DNA of 64,000 bases. Source: Phyto melanocephala. Taxonomy: Eukaryota; Arthropoda; Insecta; Diptera; Rhinophoridae. Both the position numbers and the translations under genes were made by a program. Position 1 is the first letter of the stretch; the number at the start of each line of letters is the position of its first letter. The notes beneath the pieces are model-generated. The model made no database searches. It was not told where the DNA came from and saw only the letters and a list, made by a program, of their open reading frames with translations. This document shows positions 23,535 to 34,017 of this stretch, one piece after another. The stretch lies in contig OW799234.1 of NCBI GenBank assembly GCA_941918925.1, forward strand, positions 85,696,497 through 85,760,496, written 5' to 3'.

Positions 23535-24085
23535 AAGGGTCCGCCAAATAAATTTTTTTTTGTTTGAAAATGCTATAAAAAAGTATAGCTTCGGCTGTGC
23601 AGAACGTAGCGCCGTCCTGTTGAAACTAAATGTTGCCAATATCCTACTCTTCAATTTTTGTGAACAAAAATTTGTTCAACATGGCCCGATAACGATCGCC
23701 ATTGACTACGGCCACTTGCTCATTTTCGAGGAAAAATGGCCCAATTATGCGCTCTGGACCAAAATCCGCACCAAACAGTGACTCGTTTTGGGTGTATCGG
23801 CTTTTCAATGTCTTCGTGCGGGTTTTGTGTGCCCCAAATGACACACTTTTTCTTGTTTACGTACGCGCCAAGATCAAAATGAGCTTCATCTGAAAAGATG
23901 ATTTTTTTTTGTCAAAATCGTCCAAAGTAATGTTGCAATATTTCCCAGCGTTGTTCAAGCGTATACCCAACCATATTCGTTCATCGGAACGATAAAACTA
24001 ATCTCTCAAATCAGACATGAGCCAAGTGTTACCATTCACGAAATAAGCACTAGTTGAAAAAAAAAACGTTAGATGGCGGACCCTT
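23535..24085 (-). mobile_element. Tc1/mariner-like (DD41D-type) remnant, 551 bp
   Basis: The ends AAGGGTCCGCCA and TGGCGGACCCTT are inverted and flanked by TA. Minus-strand fragments read RIIGPFFLENEQ, NGDRYRAMLNKF and a broken FQQDGAT, matching the middle of the transposase at 62756-63797. Both the N- and C-terminal thirds are missing. Confidence 0.75.
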
Positions 24086-24215
24086 TATGTATATATCGGG
24101 TGTCCCAACTAGAACGCAATTTTTAAATTTTAAATAAAACATAAATATTAAAAAAAAAATTGTGAAACTTTATTGTATCGTAAAGTAGACAGAATGAGGT
24201 TATGTATGGAACAAT

Positions 24216-24600
24216 GGGCCAATTCAAAGTGGTTGCATATCAGTCATATTTGTACTATTTCATATTATTTTATGCATGCATAAAATTTTTGTTAGTAATT
24301 TCCATACAAAAAAAATAATATGACTTTACACATTTGTTTCCTATGTATAAGAAATTGTTTATGTTATACTTTTAACCATACTGTCTCTCAGAGAGAATTT
24401 CTTCGCTTCTCACCTCTCAGAGAGAATATTTTCTATTTTCTTCTTTCCTGTATACATACAATTTTTAACAGCGTCATCTCTTTGTCTTCTTTTTTATATT
24501 AAATACATAATTTGTTAGCAAAAGGTGTTCAAAGTCACTAGTCATATTAATATGAATTATATGACATAGTACAATATGAGAGTCTACTTTGAATTGGCCC
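24216..24600. mobile_element. MITE with AAT target duplication inside a transposon
   Basis: Left GGGCCAATTCAAAGTGG pairs with right ctactttgaattggccc. AAT lies at 24213-24215 and 24601-24603. The relatives at 20005 and 49770 show the uninterrupted host sequence (tatggaacaaaatatcgg), which serves as the empty site. Confidence 0.8.
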
Positions 24601-25333
24601 AATATATCGTGCAGATGGCCGCCGCGGCTTTGCTGGCACACACGCGATCTTTTAATGAAATTTTCAATGACCTTTTTGCATAAATGCTGCGGTATTTCAT
24701 TATTGCAGCGTCCAATTTCCTCTTTTAAGGCTTGCGTCTTCGTCGGCTTATTCGCGTAAACCATCGACTTCAAAAAACCCCAAAGAAAAAAATCTAAAGG
24801 TGTTAATTCTTAATAAAGGTGCAATTCTGGTCTCCAAAACCCGAAATAACACGACCGGGAAATGACTGGTACAGCAATTGAATTGTTTCTCTGGCTGTAT
24901 GACATGTGGCGCCATCTTGTTGAAACCACATGCCCTCCACATTAATTTCTTCAATTCTAGGCAAGAAAAAACTGGTGATCATTTCACGATACCGAACACC
25001 ATTGACTGTTTGCGATTGACCTGCCTCATTTTCATAAAAAAAAGGTCCAATGATTCATCCAGCCCAAAAACCACACCACACAGTGACACGTTGAGGATGC
25101 ATTTGCTTCTCGTGAATCACTCGAGGATTTTCCTCACCCCAAATGCGACAATTCTGCCTATTGACGATGACATCCAGATGAAAATGGCATGATCGCAATT
25201 TGCGAACTGTAGCCGCAAAACTTTCACCATTTTGGTAAAACAATTTCACAAAGAGAATGCGTTGTTCATTCGTGTAGCGCTCAATTTTTACTAACCTCGT
25301 ACCTTCTACTAGCAAACAGTAACAATTGTTCAA
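24601..25333 (-). pseudogene. DD41D transposase pseudogene
   Basis: Minus-strand segments in order: a helix-turn-helix start (RYTNEQRILFVKLFYQNGES), then directly HFHLDVIVNRQNCRIWGEE and HPQRVTVWCGFWAG, FFYENEAGQ, FQQDGATCHTARETIQLLYQ, a degraded LTPLDFFLWG and a C-terminal VYANKP..IPQHLCKKVIEN. Such proteins cut and paste elements at TA sites. A deletion joins the first DNA-binding helix to the strand after the first catalytic Asp, so D1 is lost. Stops and a frameshift lie between D2 and the third Asp. It is not functional. Confidence 0.75.
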
Positions 25334-25398
25334 ATGTCAAACAATGACACTTCGAATGGCGCCAAATTTAAAAATTGCGTTCTAGTTGGGACACCCGA

Positions 25399-25663
25399 TA
25401 TAAACAAACTGCTTACTGTCAGAACATTTTTAAAAAGTATTTTTGAAACAAATTTTTTATGTATCAGCAGAAATTCTTTAGTATTTATCGTGCGAATTCT
25501 GTATTCGGAATGATTGTTATGAACAACAACAATGCAATGACAATTTAGAACAATTTCCTTTCATCTCGGAACACAGAACTGCCACGCACATTGTGCATAC
25601 TCATTCACTCATATATTGATAATATATTTTGATATCACATATATTTTCCATTTCTGTTTACAG
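25399..25663 (+). other. End of last Mnt intron
   Basis: It contains gaattctgtattcggaatga, gttatgaacaacaacaatgc and acacagaactg, resembling a segment at 51449-51570, and so is probably a small element. It ends with tttctgtttacag at 25663. Confidence 0.5.
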
Positions 25664-25711
25664 TCATCTGTTGTTACTTGGCGTTCTGGAGCTACAACTA
25701 CAACTAACTAA
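25664..25711 (+). CDS. Mnt: Mnt terminal coding exon
   Basis: After a strong acceptor (ccatttctgtttacag), phase 0 reading gives SSVVTWRSGATTTTN and then TAA at 25709-25711. The phase agrees with the donor at 16249/16250, 9.4 kb upstream. I chose it because it is the first consensus acceptor in the right phase with a short terminal reading and Asn/Thr-rich composition like the other exons. A missed intervening exon within the repeat-filled intron cannot be excluded. Confidence 0.65.
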   Translation, partial: SSVVTWRSGATTTTN

Positions 25712-26837
25712 TGTCAATACTCAAGGGAATGTGGAAAATTGTTGTATAAAACAATAAAGGCAAGGCATTCAATATATGGCTCGTCCAAAGACAAGAACCA
25801 CTACTAAAGCCGCGAACAAAACTATACTTGTATGTGCGCAAACAAAAACCGGCAGCAGGATAAATATGCACATAGTGACGACAATTCACACCCTTAAAAA
25901 ACCACGACCAGTAGTCTAACTACAACACTATTTAAAACAACATCAAACAACAACAGGAACATAAGATTGATAAAAATAAAAGTATAAACAAATTAACAAG
26001 AAAACAAAAAATGAAAATGCTCCCACCTTGTCAAATAAACATGACACAAATCACACAAAATATAAAACAAACAAACAAACAAAAAAGAGAACAAACTGCA
26101 ACGATTAAACTCTTTATATATTTAATTTAAGACTAAAATTAAAAGAAAAAACAAAATCGAACATAATTTTTCAACACCATTGTTTCCGTTTTAGTCAGTT
26201 ACAAAATTTACATTTATAATTTCGTCCCCAGCCCCCCTCTTTTTAGACAACGACATTTATTGATTGATTGATTAACATTTTTAACGAAAAAAAAAGCGCT
26301 ACAAAGCACGACAATTTAAAAGGGAAATAATATTGTGAGAATAAAATGGATAAACATTTAACAGTTCCGCCCATCATATTTAGCATCAACGATTTTGCAA
26401 AACACACACAAACCAAAAAAAAATATGTATGTAATAAAAAAAACAATTTTAAAGGGGAGAATATTTTAGAAACAAACAGAAATATTAAGGAAAAGTACTT
26501 TTTTTAATTTTTTTTTATCATACATCGTTACATAGATTTATATACTTATCCACATACATACATACATACTACACTTGCAGACAGAAAGTTTTATTAATCA
26601 TGTAAAGAGAAATCCTAAACCACCAAACAAACAGTCGTATACCATTTTTGATAATATCTTATTACAATTGTGCTGTCATATTTTAAACTTTCATCTTTAT
26701 GTTTTAAATTTCCAAGTTTAGATAATGAAGGCATTTAATTTTAAGCCCAGTTTGTTTCGTATATAAAATTGTGACTCAATTTTCAATCAGCCTTATTACG
26801 AGAGGCGTTATTGTATTGCTAACTAACACTCAATTTA

Positions 26838-27821
26838 CATGATGATATTTATGACGTCGTTTTTTGTTTGGTAGCGAGCGGTGTAGAGAAGAAAGAGGGG
26901 TAGAAAAATAGACATGAGTTTTGTTTTCATGGTTTTTTTTTTGACACTTGGCTTTACACTTTTTTCTGTTCTTTCTGTTACGTTTTATTTTTATATTCTC
27001 ATCAAATGGACTGTGCTTTTTGACTGATAAAAATAATTTCAAACAGTAATTAGTTTTTTCGACATTCAAAATAAAGAAATTAAAAAATATGAAAAAATAT
27101 AAATTTAATACCATAGACAGACGACAGCGTTAATTTGCATTAAAAGTCTTAATTCAAATTAACTTATGAATTATCCCCATTCCAATGTGTATTATATTTC
27201 ACGTAAATGCACTATATCATATTGAATTTAAATTGCATTTAGCAATTTCAATATGGCAACACGGTCGGCAATCAATCAAAAAATTAAAAAATCAAAAAAT
27301 TAAAATAGATTCGATATGCTGAACTTTTTTACATATTTTTTGAAATGTCTTTCTGTTTAGGTGTAAGTTTTCCTAAATACTGGTATCATCCATCGTAAGC
27401 ACGTCTCCCAAAAAGTGCTGTTACGGTCCTTTAAAAAAAATACCATATACCTACCTACATATGAATTATAACCTCCATGAAAAGATACCATTAAACCTAC
27501 GAATTTCCACTATTCCCTTTCTCTTCTTTCAGAGTGTCCTTCTGCCATCCCAACTTGTAGCAACATGTTCAGATTTGTGATTGCTAGTGCATTTACAATT
27601 TTTACTAAATGCAAAAACTGTCGTCTGTCACAGCAAAATTTTAATTTGCATTAGTGAGACTCTAATGCAAATTAACGCTCTCGTCTGTCTATGGTATAAT
27701 AGTCTACAATACAAATTAGAAATTAGACGTCCAAAAAAAAAACATCGCATGAATTTGAGTAGTTTTTGTTGGCAACTTCAAAAGGGAATTAAATAAATTG
27801 GACGTCATAAAATTCATCATG
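26838..27821 (+). mobile_element. TTA-target element, copy B, split by another MITE
   Basis: It begins CATGATGATATTTATGACGTC and ends gacgtcataaaattcatcatg, with TTA at 26835-26837 and 27822-27824. It matches the two halves of copy A. The element at 27111-27694 is inserted in it. A 3-bp TTA target is typical of PIF/Harbinger. No transposase was recognised. Confidence 0.8.
27111..27694. mobile_element. TA-target MITE inside copy B, 584 bp
   Basis: The ends ccatagacagacgacagcgt and gctctcgtctgtctatgg, with about 39 bp of inverted homology including ttaatttgcatta, are flanked by TA. Copy A lacks this insert at the matching site (17455-17470), giving an empty-site control. Confidence 0.8.
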
Positions 27822-28147
27822 TTAGTGGTGTCAAAAGTTACTTAAAACGTCTTAAATACGCCTCATTAAGCTTAAATTGTCGTTTTAAATTTTAAATGGT
27901 ACCAATAATATGATCAACGAACGACACTCGTAATAACGCTAAAGCTATTAACAAATTTTGGTTTAACAACTCTCTATTAAGTTATAAAAAAGAAAAACGT
28001 AAAAAAATATATTTTTTTTTTAATTTACCCTTTTCATTCACATATAAAATCGCTTTTGCCGTTTATTTGAGTTTAAAATGATTAATGCCAAACTGTACAA
28101 AATCCAAAAAGTTTTATCAATTGAGTTTAAAATTGTTCTTTATATAT

Positions 28148-28337
28148 CAAGGCGAATTTAATAAGGTGAACTCGTCGCTAAAACAACTACAAAGTGAAAA
28201 AATACAAACGTGTATTTTGTTAGTGTAAAACAAAACGATATGCCAAAAATACAAAAAATTTGACAAGTGGTCCCTAGAAGTATTCAACAGCTGCTGATCA
28301 GCTGATCTAATAAGTTCACCTTATTGAATTCGCCTTG
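28148..28337. mobile_element. hAT-type MITE with CAAGGCGAATT ends
   Basis: Left CAAGGCGAATTTAATAAGGT pairs with right aggtgaac-type sequence ending ttattgaattcgccttg. TTATATAT precedes it and recurs just after it, with one base of ambiguity because of AT richness. It is related to the MITE at 8285. Confidence 0.7.
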
Positions 28338-28599
28338 TTTATATATGTATGTATGCACGTAACAAAAACAAATCATACATTTTAGATTACAAATTAACTA
28401 AAAGAACCAACCTCCACATTTAAAGTTGTATAATTTATTAAAAAAAAAAACATTTTTAATTTGCAAAAATATTCATTAAATAAAATTGTTTTAAACGCTG
28501 TTGGGTAACAGAAACCACCAAAAAAGGCAACACTAAATAAAGAAGAAATTTTACTAATTAATACTAAAAAAAAAATAGTTAAAATCCTCCCATTAACGA

Positions 28600-28980
28600 T
28601 AGCAAAACTTGCCTACTCTAATAAACCCCCCCCCCCCCCCCCCCTTTCCAAAAAAAAAAAAAAAAATAAATAAAAAAAAAAATAAAAAAAAACATGCGTA
28701 CATATAGTTACAACTAAATTGAAACTATTTTTAGCCGAAAACAATAAAATAAATTACTAATTTTTTATGTTTAAAAAAAAAAACAAAAATGCAAAAAAAA
28801 AATTCAAACAAAAAAAAAACAAGAAAATCGTAAAAATAATCAAAAAATGATAACAAAAATAAAAACAAAAAATTATAATTATATATATACCAACACTATA
28901 TACAAAACGAAAAATAAGAAAATAATAGTAAAAAAATAAAATATTAAAAAAACAAAAAAACAATATTAAATTAAATCAAA
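28600..28980. repeat. Poly-C and poly-A low-complexity block
   Basis: About 22 C residues run from about 28626 to 28647, followed by long A runs with isolated T and C. The opposite-strand ORF here is only poly-A read as Phe codons. Length in this stretch is likely to be unreliable in any assembly. Confidence 0.7.
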
Positions 28981-29285
28981 ACAGTTTATTTTAAGATTTC
29001 TTTTTTTAATCTAGAGCCTTCTTTATCAAACTCCAGCCAACTCCCTACTTTATATCTCCTCATAACTTCTACTACCGCCCCCCGTCACTAATTTCATAGA
29101 GAAAAAGAAAACAAGTAACTAAATCTGTGTGTAATAATTGAACCTTTTTGTCAGCACTTAAAAATTATACATAAAAATACAAGATGTGAAACTCTGCGAG
29201 GTAAAAGCTTTTACTCTGAAAATGTGATATTTATCCAACTTTTTGTTATAATCTATTGTAAATAAAGTACTCTAATGTAATATAA

Positions 29286-29715
29286 ACAAAAAAAAAAAAA
29301 CAAAAAAATATATAAATCTTTAAATATGTTGTATGAACGTATAAACAACTATAAATCTATGCTTTAGAAATGTAACAAAAATGCGATCAGTATTTAGCAA
29401 ATGCTCTTGTGTGAAAATGATAAATTGATTGATTGAGCATGCATCCAAATCTTGAAAACTCTAACTAAACACAAAACGAAATCAATCATGCTTGTCCATC
29501 ACGATTTTTATTAAGTTGATGATAATGATCGGTTGGTTATAGAAACAAGCACCGGGATAGTAAAACAAAACAAGTTTTCTATTTTTTGTAATTTTTTTTT
29601 TTAAATTTTCTCATTTGTATTTTTAGCTATGAAACGTAAAACAACTATGTTACAAGCAAAAAGTCATTCAGGTCTGTGACGGAAAACGATCGTTTTTAAA
29701 ACGATGTCAAATATA
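29286..29715. other. Spacer without recognised feature
   Basis: AT-rich sequence between the probable Mnt 3' end and the Harbinger element. Nothing is supported. Confidence 0.4.
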
Positions 29716-30984
29716 CAGGGCTGTCATAGAAACCAATGTTGTCACTATTGGTGCTTGGGTGTCATGAAAACCATGCTATCGGTTTTATGTTCGAACTAGA
29801 ATTTATGTCGGTTTTAGGTGTCAGAGAAACCAATGTTATCGGTTTTGTTATTGGAAATAAACCAAGCAGGTAACAGTTGTCAGTTTTCATTTGCGGCCTT
29901 TTGAATTATTTGTTTGCTCCGGGATATTTTGTAAAAATGTAAGGGAATTGATTTATTTTAATATTTGCTTAATAAAAAGATATATTTTTCCATTGTTGTT
30001 CTTATGTAAGCAATGTAACGTTCTCCTCTATATCGGTGGATGGTAAACGTAAATCATTTTCGTTGTATTCCAACTTGTAGTATATGCAGATGTTGTGTAA
30101 AGCACAGCAGACATTTGTAATTTGTACCACTTTTTCTGGCTGATAATGCAATGTACTCATTAAGCATCGAAACCGGCTTTCTAAAACTCCATACTATACT
30201 ATAATACCCCTTTCGGTTAAAGAACAAATGCTCGTCAATGCGAGGCTTTATAATTTTAGAAGGAATATTATATTTATTGTAGAAATGGTTTCTTGATCTA
30301 CTTTTTTCATTGCTGTCCATTTCCAGTTGAACCCACTGACGACAAATGAACCGCTCCATAACCTTGAGCACGTCACTTAAAATTGTTGATACTGTGCTCC
30401 TTCCGACACTTATATTAAAATCGTTACCGACTGATCTCTGATAAGATCCTTCCGCTAAAAACCGCAACGTAGTAGCAACTTGCAATATCGGAAGTATTTT
30501 AGAACGTGACAAATGCCCTTCGATTGTGTGAAGGACAATACGAAATGCTTCTTTGTTCAGCCTATAATTAGCTATAAATCTGCAAAGCAGCTTTACAAGT
30601 AAGCTCACAATAAAAACAAATTACTTACGCTGTCTCCGCAACTCAAGTGGGTTGCTGCAATCTCTCAGAATTTTTCTCTTCAACTTTTCTGAGCGTTCTT
30701 CATCTAACAACAAAAAAGCTGCAACTGCTGATGTTATCTTATTTTATTTATGGCGACTTTTTCCTTTTTTATATTTTTTAGTGCAATACAATAACTTCTA
30801 CTGATATTTCAATGACACAAGTAAAATAAAACTGCAAACAAATAAACACATGTAAGCAACAGCTAGTTCGAACATTGGTTTTATTTACATTCGAAATTGA
30901 CAAAACCATGACACCAAATGAAACCAACATTGGTTTTCAAAAACGACAATTAGCAAAACCGACATGGTTTCTATGACAGCCCTG
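29716..30984 (-). mobile_element. PIF/Harbinger transposon, 1,269 bp, internally deleted
   Basis: Ends CAGGGCTGTCATAGAAACC and its complement are flanked by ATA on both sides. Subterminal copies of the same word recur in both arms (gtcatgaaaacc, gtcagagaaacc and, at the right, aaaccaatg complements), as expected for transposase binding sites. The interior is a minus-strand transposase pseudogene. Confidence 0.85.
30007..30760 (-). pseudogene. Harbinger (HARBI1-type) transposase, catalytic core deleted
   Basis: A first exon at about 30617-30745 (LLLDEERSEKLKRKI..NPLELRRQR) has a gtaagt donor. It is followed by ANYRLNKEAFRIVL, LQVATTLRFLAEGSYQRSVG and ISVGRSTVSTIL, the DNA-binding half of HARBI1-like proteins. 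Then FYNKYNIP runs straight into SKIIKPRIDEHLFFNRKG, so the segment with the first catalytic Asp (DGTH type) is gone. GYYSI runs into the tail with a frame change, where SRFRCLM, NVCCALHNICIYY and LRLPSTDIEEN are readable. All three DDE residues are therefore missing, while both protein ends and the termini are kept. No clear ATG was found. Confidence 0.85.
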
Positions 30985-31547
30985 ATAATATTATTTTTGA
31001 GAAGGTGTGTGTGATGAATTCCCATAGATTTAAAGAATCATTTTTAAAACCATCTCAAACTCATGACTTTCAAAAGGCACTCTAGAAAATAAAATACATT
31101 TAAACAATGTCATACAACTGTGAAACGAAATTTAACAAAAGCGATAAAAAAAATTGAAAAACAACTTTAAAAATGTTTGGCAAAACGGCTATGGCAAACA
31201 CATTACACCTTTTATCGCTTTCAAATAGGGTTTCTGTCTAAATCGTTAACGTTAATGGGTTTATTGCTTCCAAGGTATATTATTAGTAAAGGTACTCGTA
31301 TCCAATCAGCTATTTATTTTCTTTTTTTAACATTCACAAGTAGTAGCATTTTTTTTAATAACGTGTTTGCATTCGTCAAATTAAAAATTGGTTTTATTTT
31401 TTGTCTACGATTAATAATTTGCAGTTTCAGTTGGTTTAAAACGTTTTACAAATTTCCAAAATGAGAATATAAAGTTCTGAAAGGAATTGGCTAGCGCAAT
31501 ATAAGGCACTATACAAAAAATTAAAATTCATGATGGCCGCCGGCGGA
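30985..31547. other. Intergenic spacer
   Basis: No gene or element end was recognised in this AT-rich stretch. Confidence 0.4.
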
Positions 31548-32225
31548 CAATAAATTTATATATGAGCCAAATCTGGTACTTCAAAATGTAGGTTAGGTTA
31601 GGTTGAAAAGGAGGGGCACTAAAAGCCCAAACCCATAACAGGTATACACTTATGCCCAGTTGGCATGTTGTGCGCTCCATGTGGCAACCGGAATCCCCAA
31701 TTTAAAACCCTAATCATAATTTCCCATATATATCGGACTAGTCCAAGAACTCAGTCCCCTCAATGTATTTCCTTATGGATCTCCAGTTCGAGTTCCCCAG
31801 GTACTCCAAATTAGGCATAGTATCCACTGTAAAATTCTCGCCTCTAATATGCCCAAACGAAGGACAATGACAGAGGTAGTGTATCAAAGTCAAAATGAAA
31901 CTCCTTCAACCCCCCACAATATTTGTATCAAATGAAAGCGCTTGACCAGTAGAATACAGTAAAATATTAAAAAATGTAAAATCCATGATGGCGTCTAAAA
32001 CAAAATGGCGGAACAAATTTTTTTAACCCCATCAATATGGGTATCAAATGAAAGGGCTTGACTAGTAGATAACAGATAACTACGTAAAAATCGAGAATGG
32101 CGTGGAAAATAATAAAGAAAAAAGGGGAATAACATTAAATATATGTTAAGCTATGAAGTGGGATTATACCTATGTACATGATGGTGAAGGGTATTATCAG
32201 ATTCGGCACTTTTACTTGTTTTTAA
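31548..32225 (+). repeat. GGTTAGGTT repeat and degenerate Helentron-like 3' end
   Basis: taggttaggttaggttgaaa followed by ggaggggcactaaaagccca is a common fly interspersed repeat of unclear class. Later parts repeat atcaaatgaaagcgcttgac and atcaaatgaaagggcttgac. The stretch closes with gaagggtatta, gattcggc and acttttacttgtt, a broken Helentron-like hairpin end. Confidence 0.5.
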
Positions 32226-32481
32226 TCGTTGTACTTGTTATACCTTGATTGCTTGAAAGACCATTAACCTCAAATTCAATTATGTGCTATTAGTTATTTA
32301 CTACATCTCAAAACGTACAACCCTAATATCAAAAAAAAATAAAGTTCGCAAAAAATCATTAACCTTTTGTTAAAAAAAGTATTGGGATAACTATTTTTAA
32401 AATTTTTTATATTTTATATTATATTTTTAAATTGGCTCAAGTTCATTTTTTAAATTTCTCATTTATATATGAAGAAATTAA
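32226..32481. other. Spacer
   Basis: Nothing was recognised; AT-rich sequence. Confidence 0.4.
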
Positions 32482-32648
32482 TGGGTCGATTATGGATAGC
32501 AACTAAACCTCAGTTGCCAAAAAAGGCATTACAGATTGCAACTGGCAACTACCAGCTGTCAATTTTATATGAAAATTTAGCCACCGAGAAATTGTAGTTG
32601 CCAGCTGGTAACGCAAATGAAGTTCGGTTGCTATCCATAATCGACCCA
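32482..32648. mobile_element. Foldback MITE, 167 bp, TAA target
   Basis: TGGGTCGATTATGGATAGCA pairs with tgctatccataatcgaccca. TAA lies on both sides (32479-32481 and 32649-32651). Inner arms (cagttgcc and tagttgccagctgg) are also partly inverted. Confidence 0.8.
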
Positions 32649-34017
32649 TAAATTTTTACTTGTGATAGTAATTTTTTGTTATTTTTGTTTTGTTATGTAT
32701 GTATGAATGTTTGCACTGAAACATAGTGATTGGAAGTTGTGTGAAATAGACAACACAAATTTGAGAACATTTTACGCGACAGTAGTGTTACATAGAACAC
32801 TTGACTTTTAGAACATTTTACGCAGCTCTTAGTATATAGTCAACGATCTAAAATACAAAACCACTTCTTATAATTCTTTGTCTACTACTTAATGGATTAC
32901 AAAAATAAATTATGGAAGTACCTGGATACTAACTAACATATATGGTATTTTTGTCGCCAGGTAATAACACCTATTGCGGTTCACAATTTGGTCGACATTT
33001 ATTATTTCGCGTTTTCATTCTTAACTCAACGGATACTTTCGTTTTCGACGTTCTTTAATGTTCACTAAATTTTCTGTTTGTGTGTTAAAATATTAAAAAT
33101 TAAATTGATAAAAATAAAAAAAAAAAAATATATATAAACAGAAAAAGCAGCAGGCGTGATACCATTAATATGTTTAACGACTCCTACAACGATACTCTTA
33201 AAAAAAGGTTACGTCGAAACCAAATTCATTGATAAAGTGCTACAATTTCACTGAAATATTTTAAAGATCCAATCAGACTAACATGTAAAATTTGATGTCT
33301 TTAGAAAAATTTGTTTATTAGGTTTGATGGAAAGACAGCTGCTTGGTTTGCAGCCATTTTCGAATTAAGATTCATCTTTTTATTTTAAGCAATTTGCACA
33401 ACATTTAACAAAAATTCAGCCTATTTATTAGTTCAAGCTAAACTTTCAATACCATCATACAAGGTCTTATATTGCGCGATCAAAAATAGACTTTCGCGAT
33501 GTTTGGTAATATTTTATATTTAAAGAAATTTACCTGTGGTGGAAATTACAACAATATTTTTCAATGCACATATTCTCAAAGTACTCTTTTTAAAAAAATA
33601 TACTAGAGTAAAAAAGTCTTACATTATCACTTTTGTTTAAGGTAAATGCCTATAGCTCGTATCGTATATAAAGTTTCGTAACATCACGGGCGTGTTGTAC
33701 ATTTTGTACGACAGTTTTAACTTTTTAAAATACGAAAGCTTATAAGAAATCATTTATGATGATGAAATTTGGACATGATTATACCATACTCTACACATCC
33801 GAGAAAAATGAATCTGATTATAACAATATATTGGCGTTCCTAAATTTTTGTGTTCTATGTGACGTATAAAACCTATTCATATAGAACACAATAATTTACG
33901 AACAAATATGAATTTACGAATTTTGGTGAGTTTATTTTCTTAAACTTCTGTGTGTAAAAATCAAACAAGACATATTATTAAAACATTCATTGGTACAGTA
34001 ACTGGTTGGCTTATATC
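32649..34017. other. Intergenic sequence without recognised features
   Basis: AT-rich sequence with one higher-complexity patch (about 33630-33900). No ORF or element end could be supported. Confidence 0.4.

Larger units (their letters stand above)
24096..25398 (-). mobile_element. DD41D Tc1/mariner-like transposon with nested MITE
   Basis: The ends TCGGGTGTCCCAACTAGAAC and its complement continue inward for over 40 bp, with TA on both sides. It begins only 10 bp after the preceding transposon. The interior is a minus-strand transposase pseudogene (24601-25333) and a MITE (24216-24600). Confidence 0.8.
25712..29285 (+). other. Probable Mnt 3' untranslated region
   Basis: Downstream of the stop the sequence is A-rich and lacks gene signals. 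AATAAA occurs early at 25753-25758 and late at 29261-29266, the latter followed by an A-rich stretch. If the late site is used, the UTR contains two transposon insertions (26838-27821 and 28148-28337) and a 22-base C run at about 28626-28647. The true 3' end needs transcript data. Confidence 0.35.

Noticed and set aside
28757..28963. Minus-strand Phe/Tyr/Ile-rich ORF resembling a membrane protein
   Set aside because: It is the complement of poly-A sequence with TTT codons; no codon structure.
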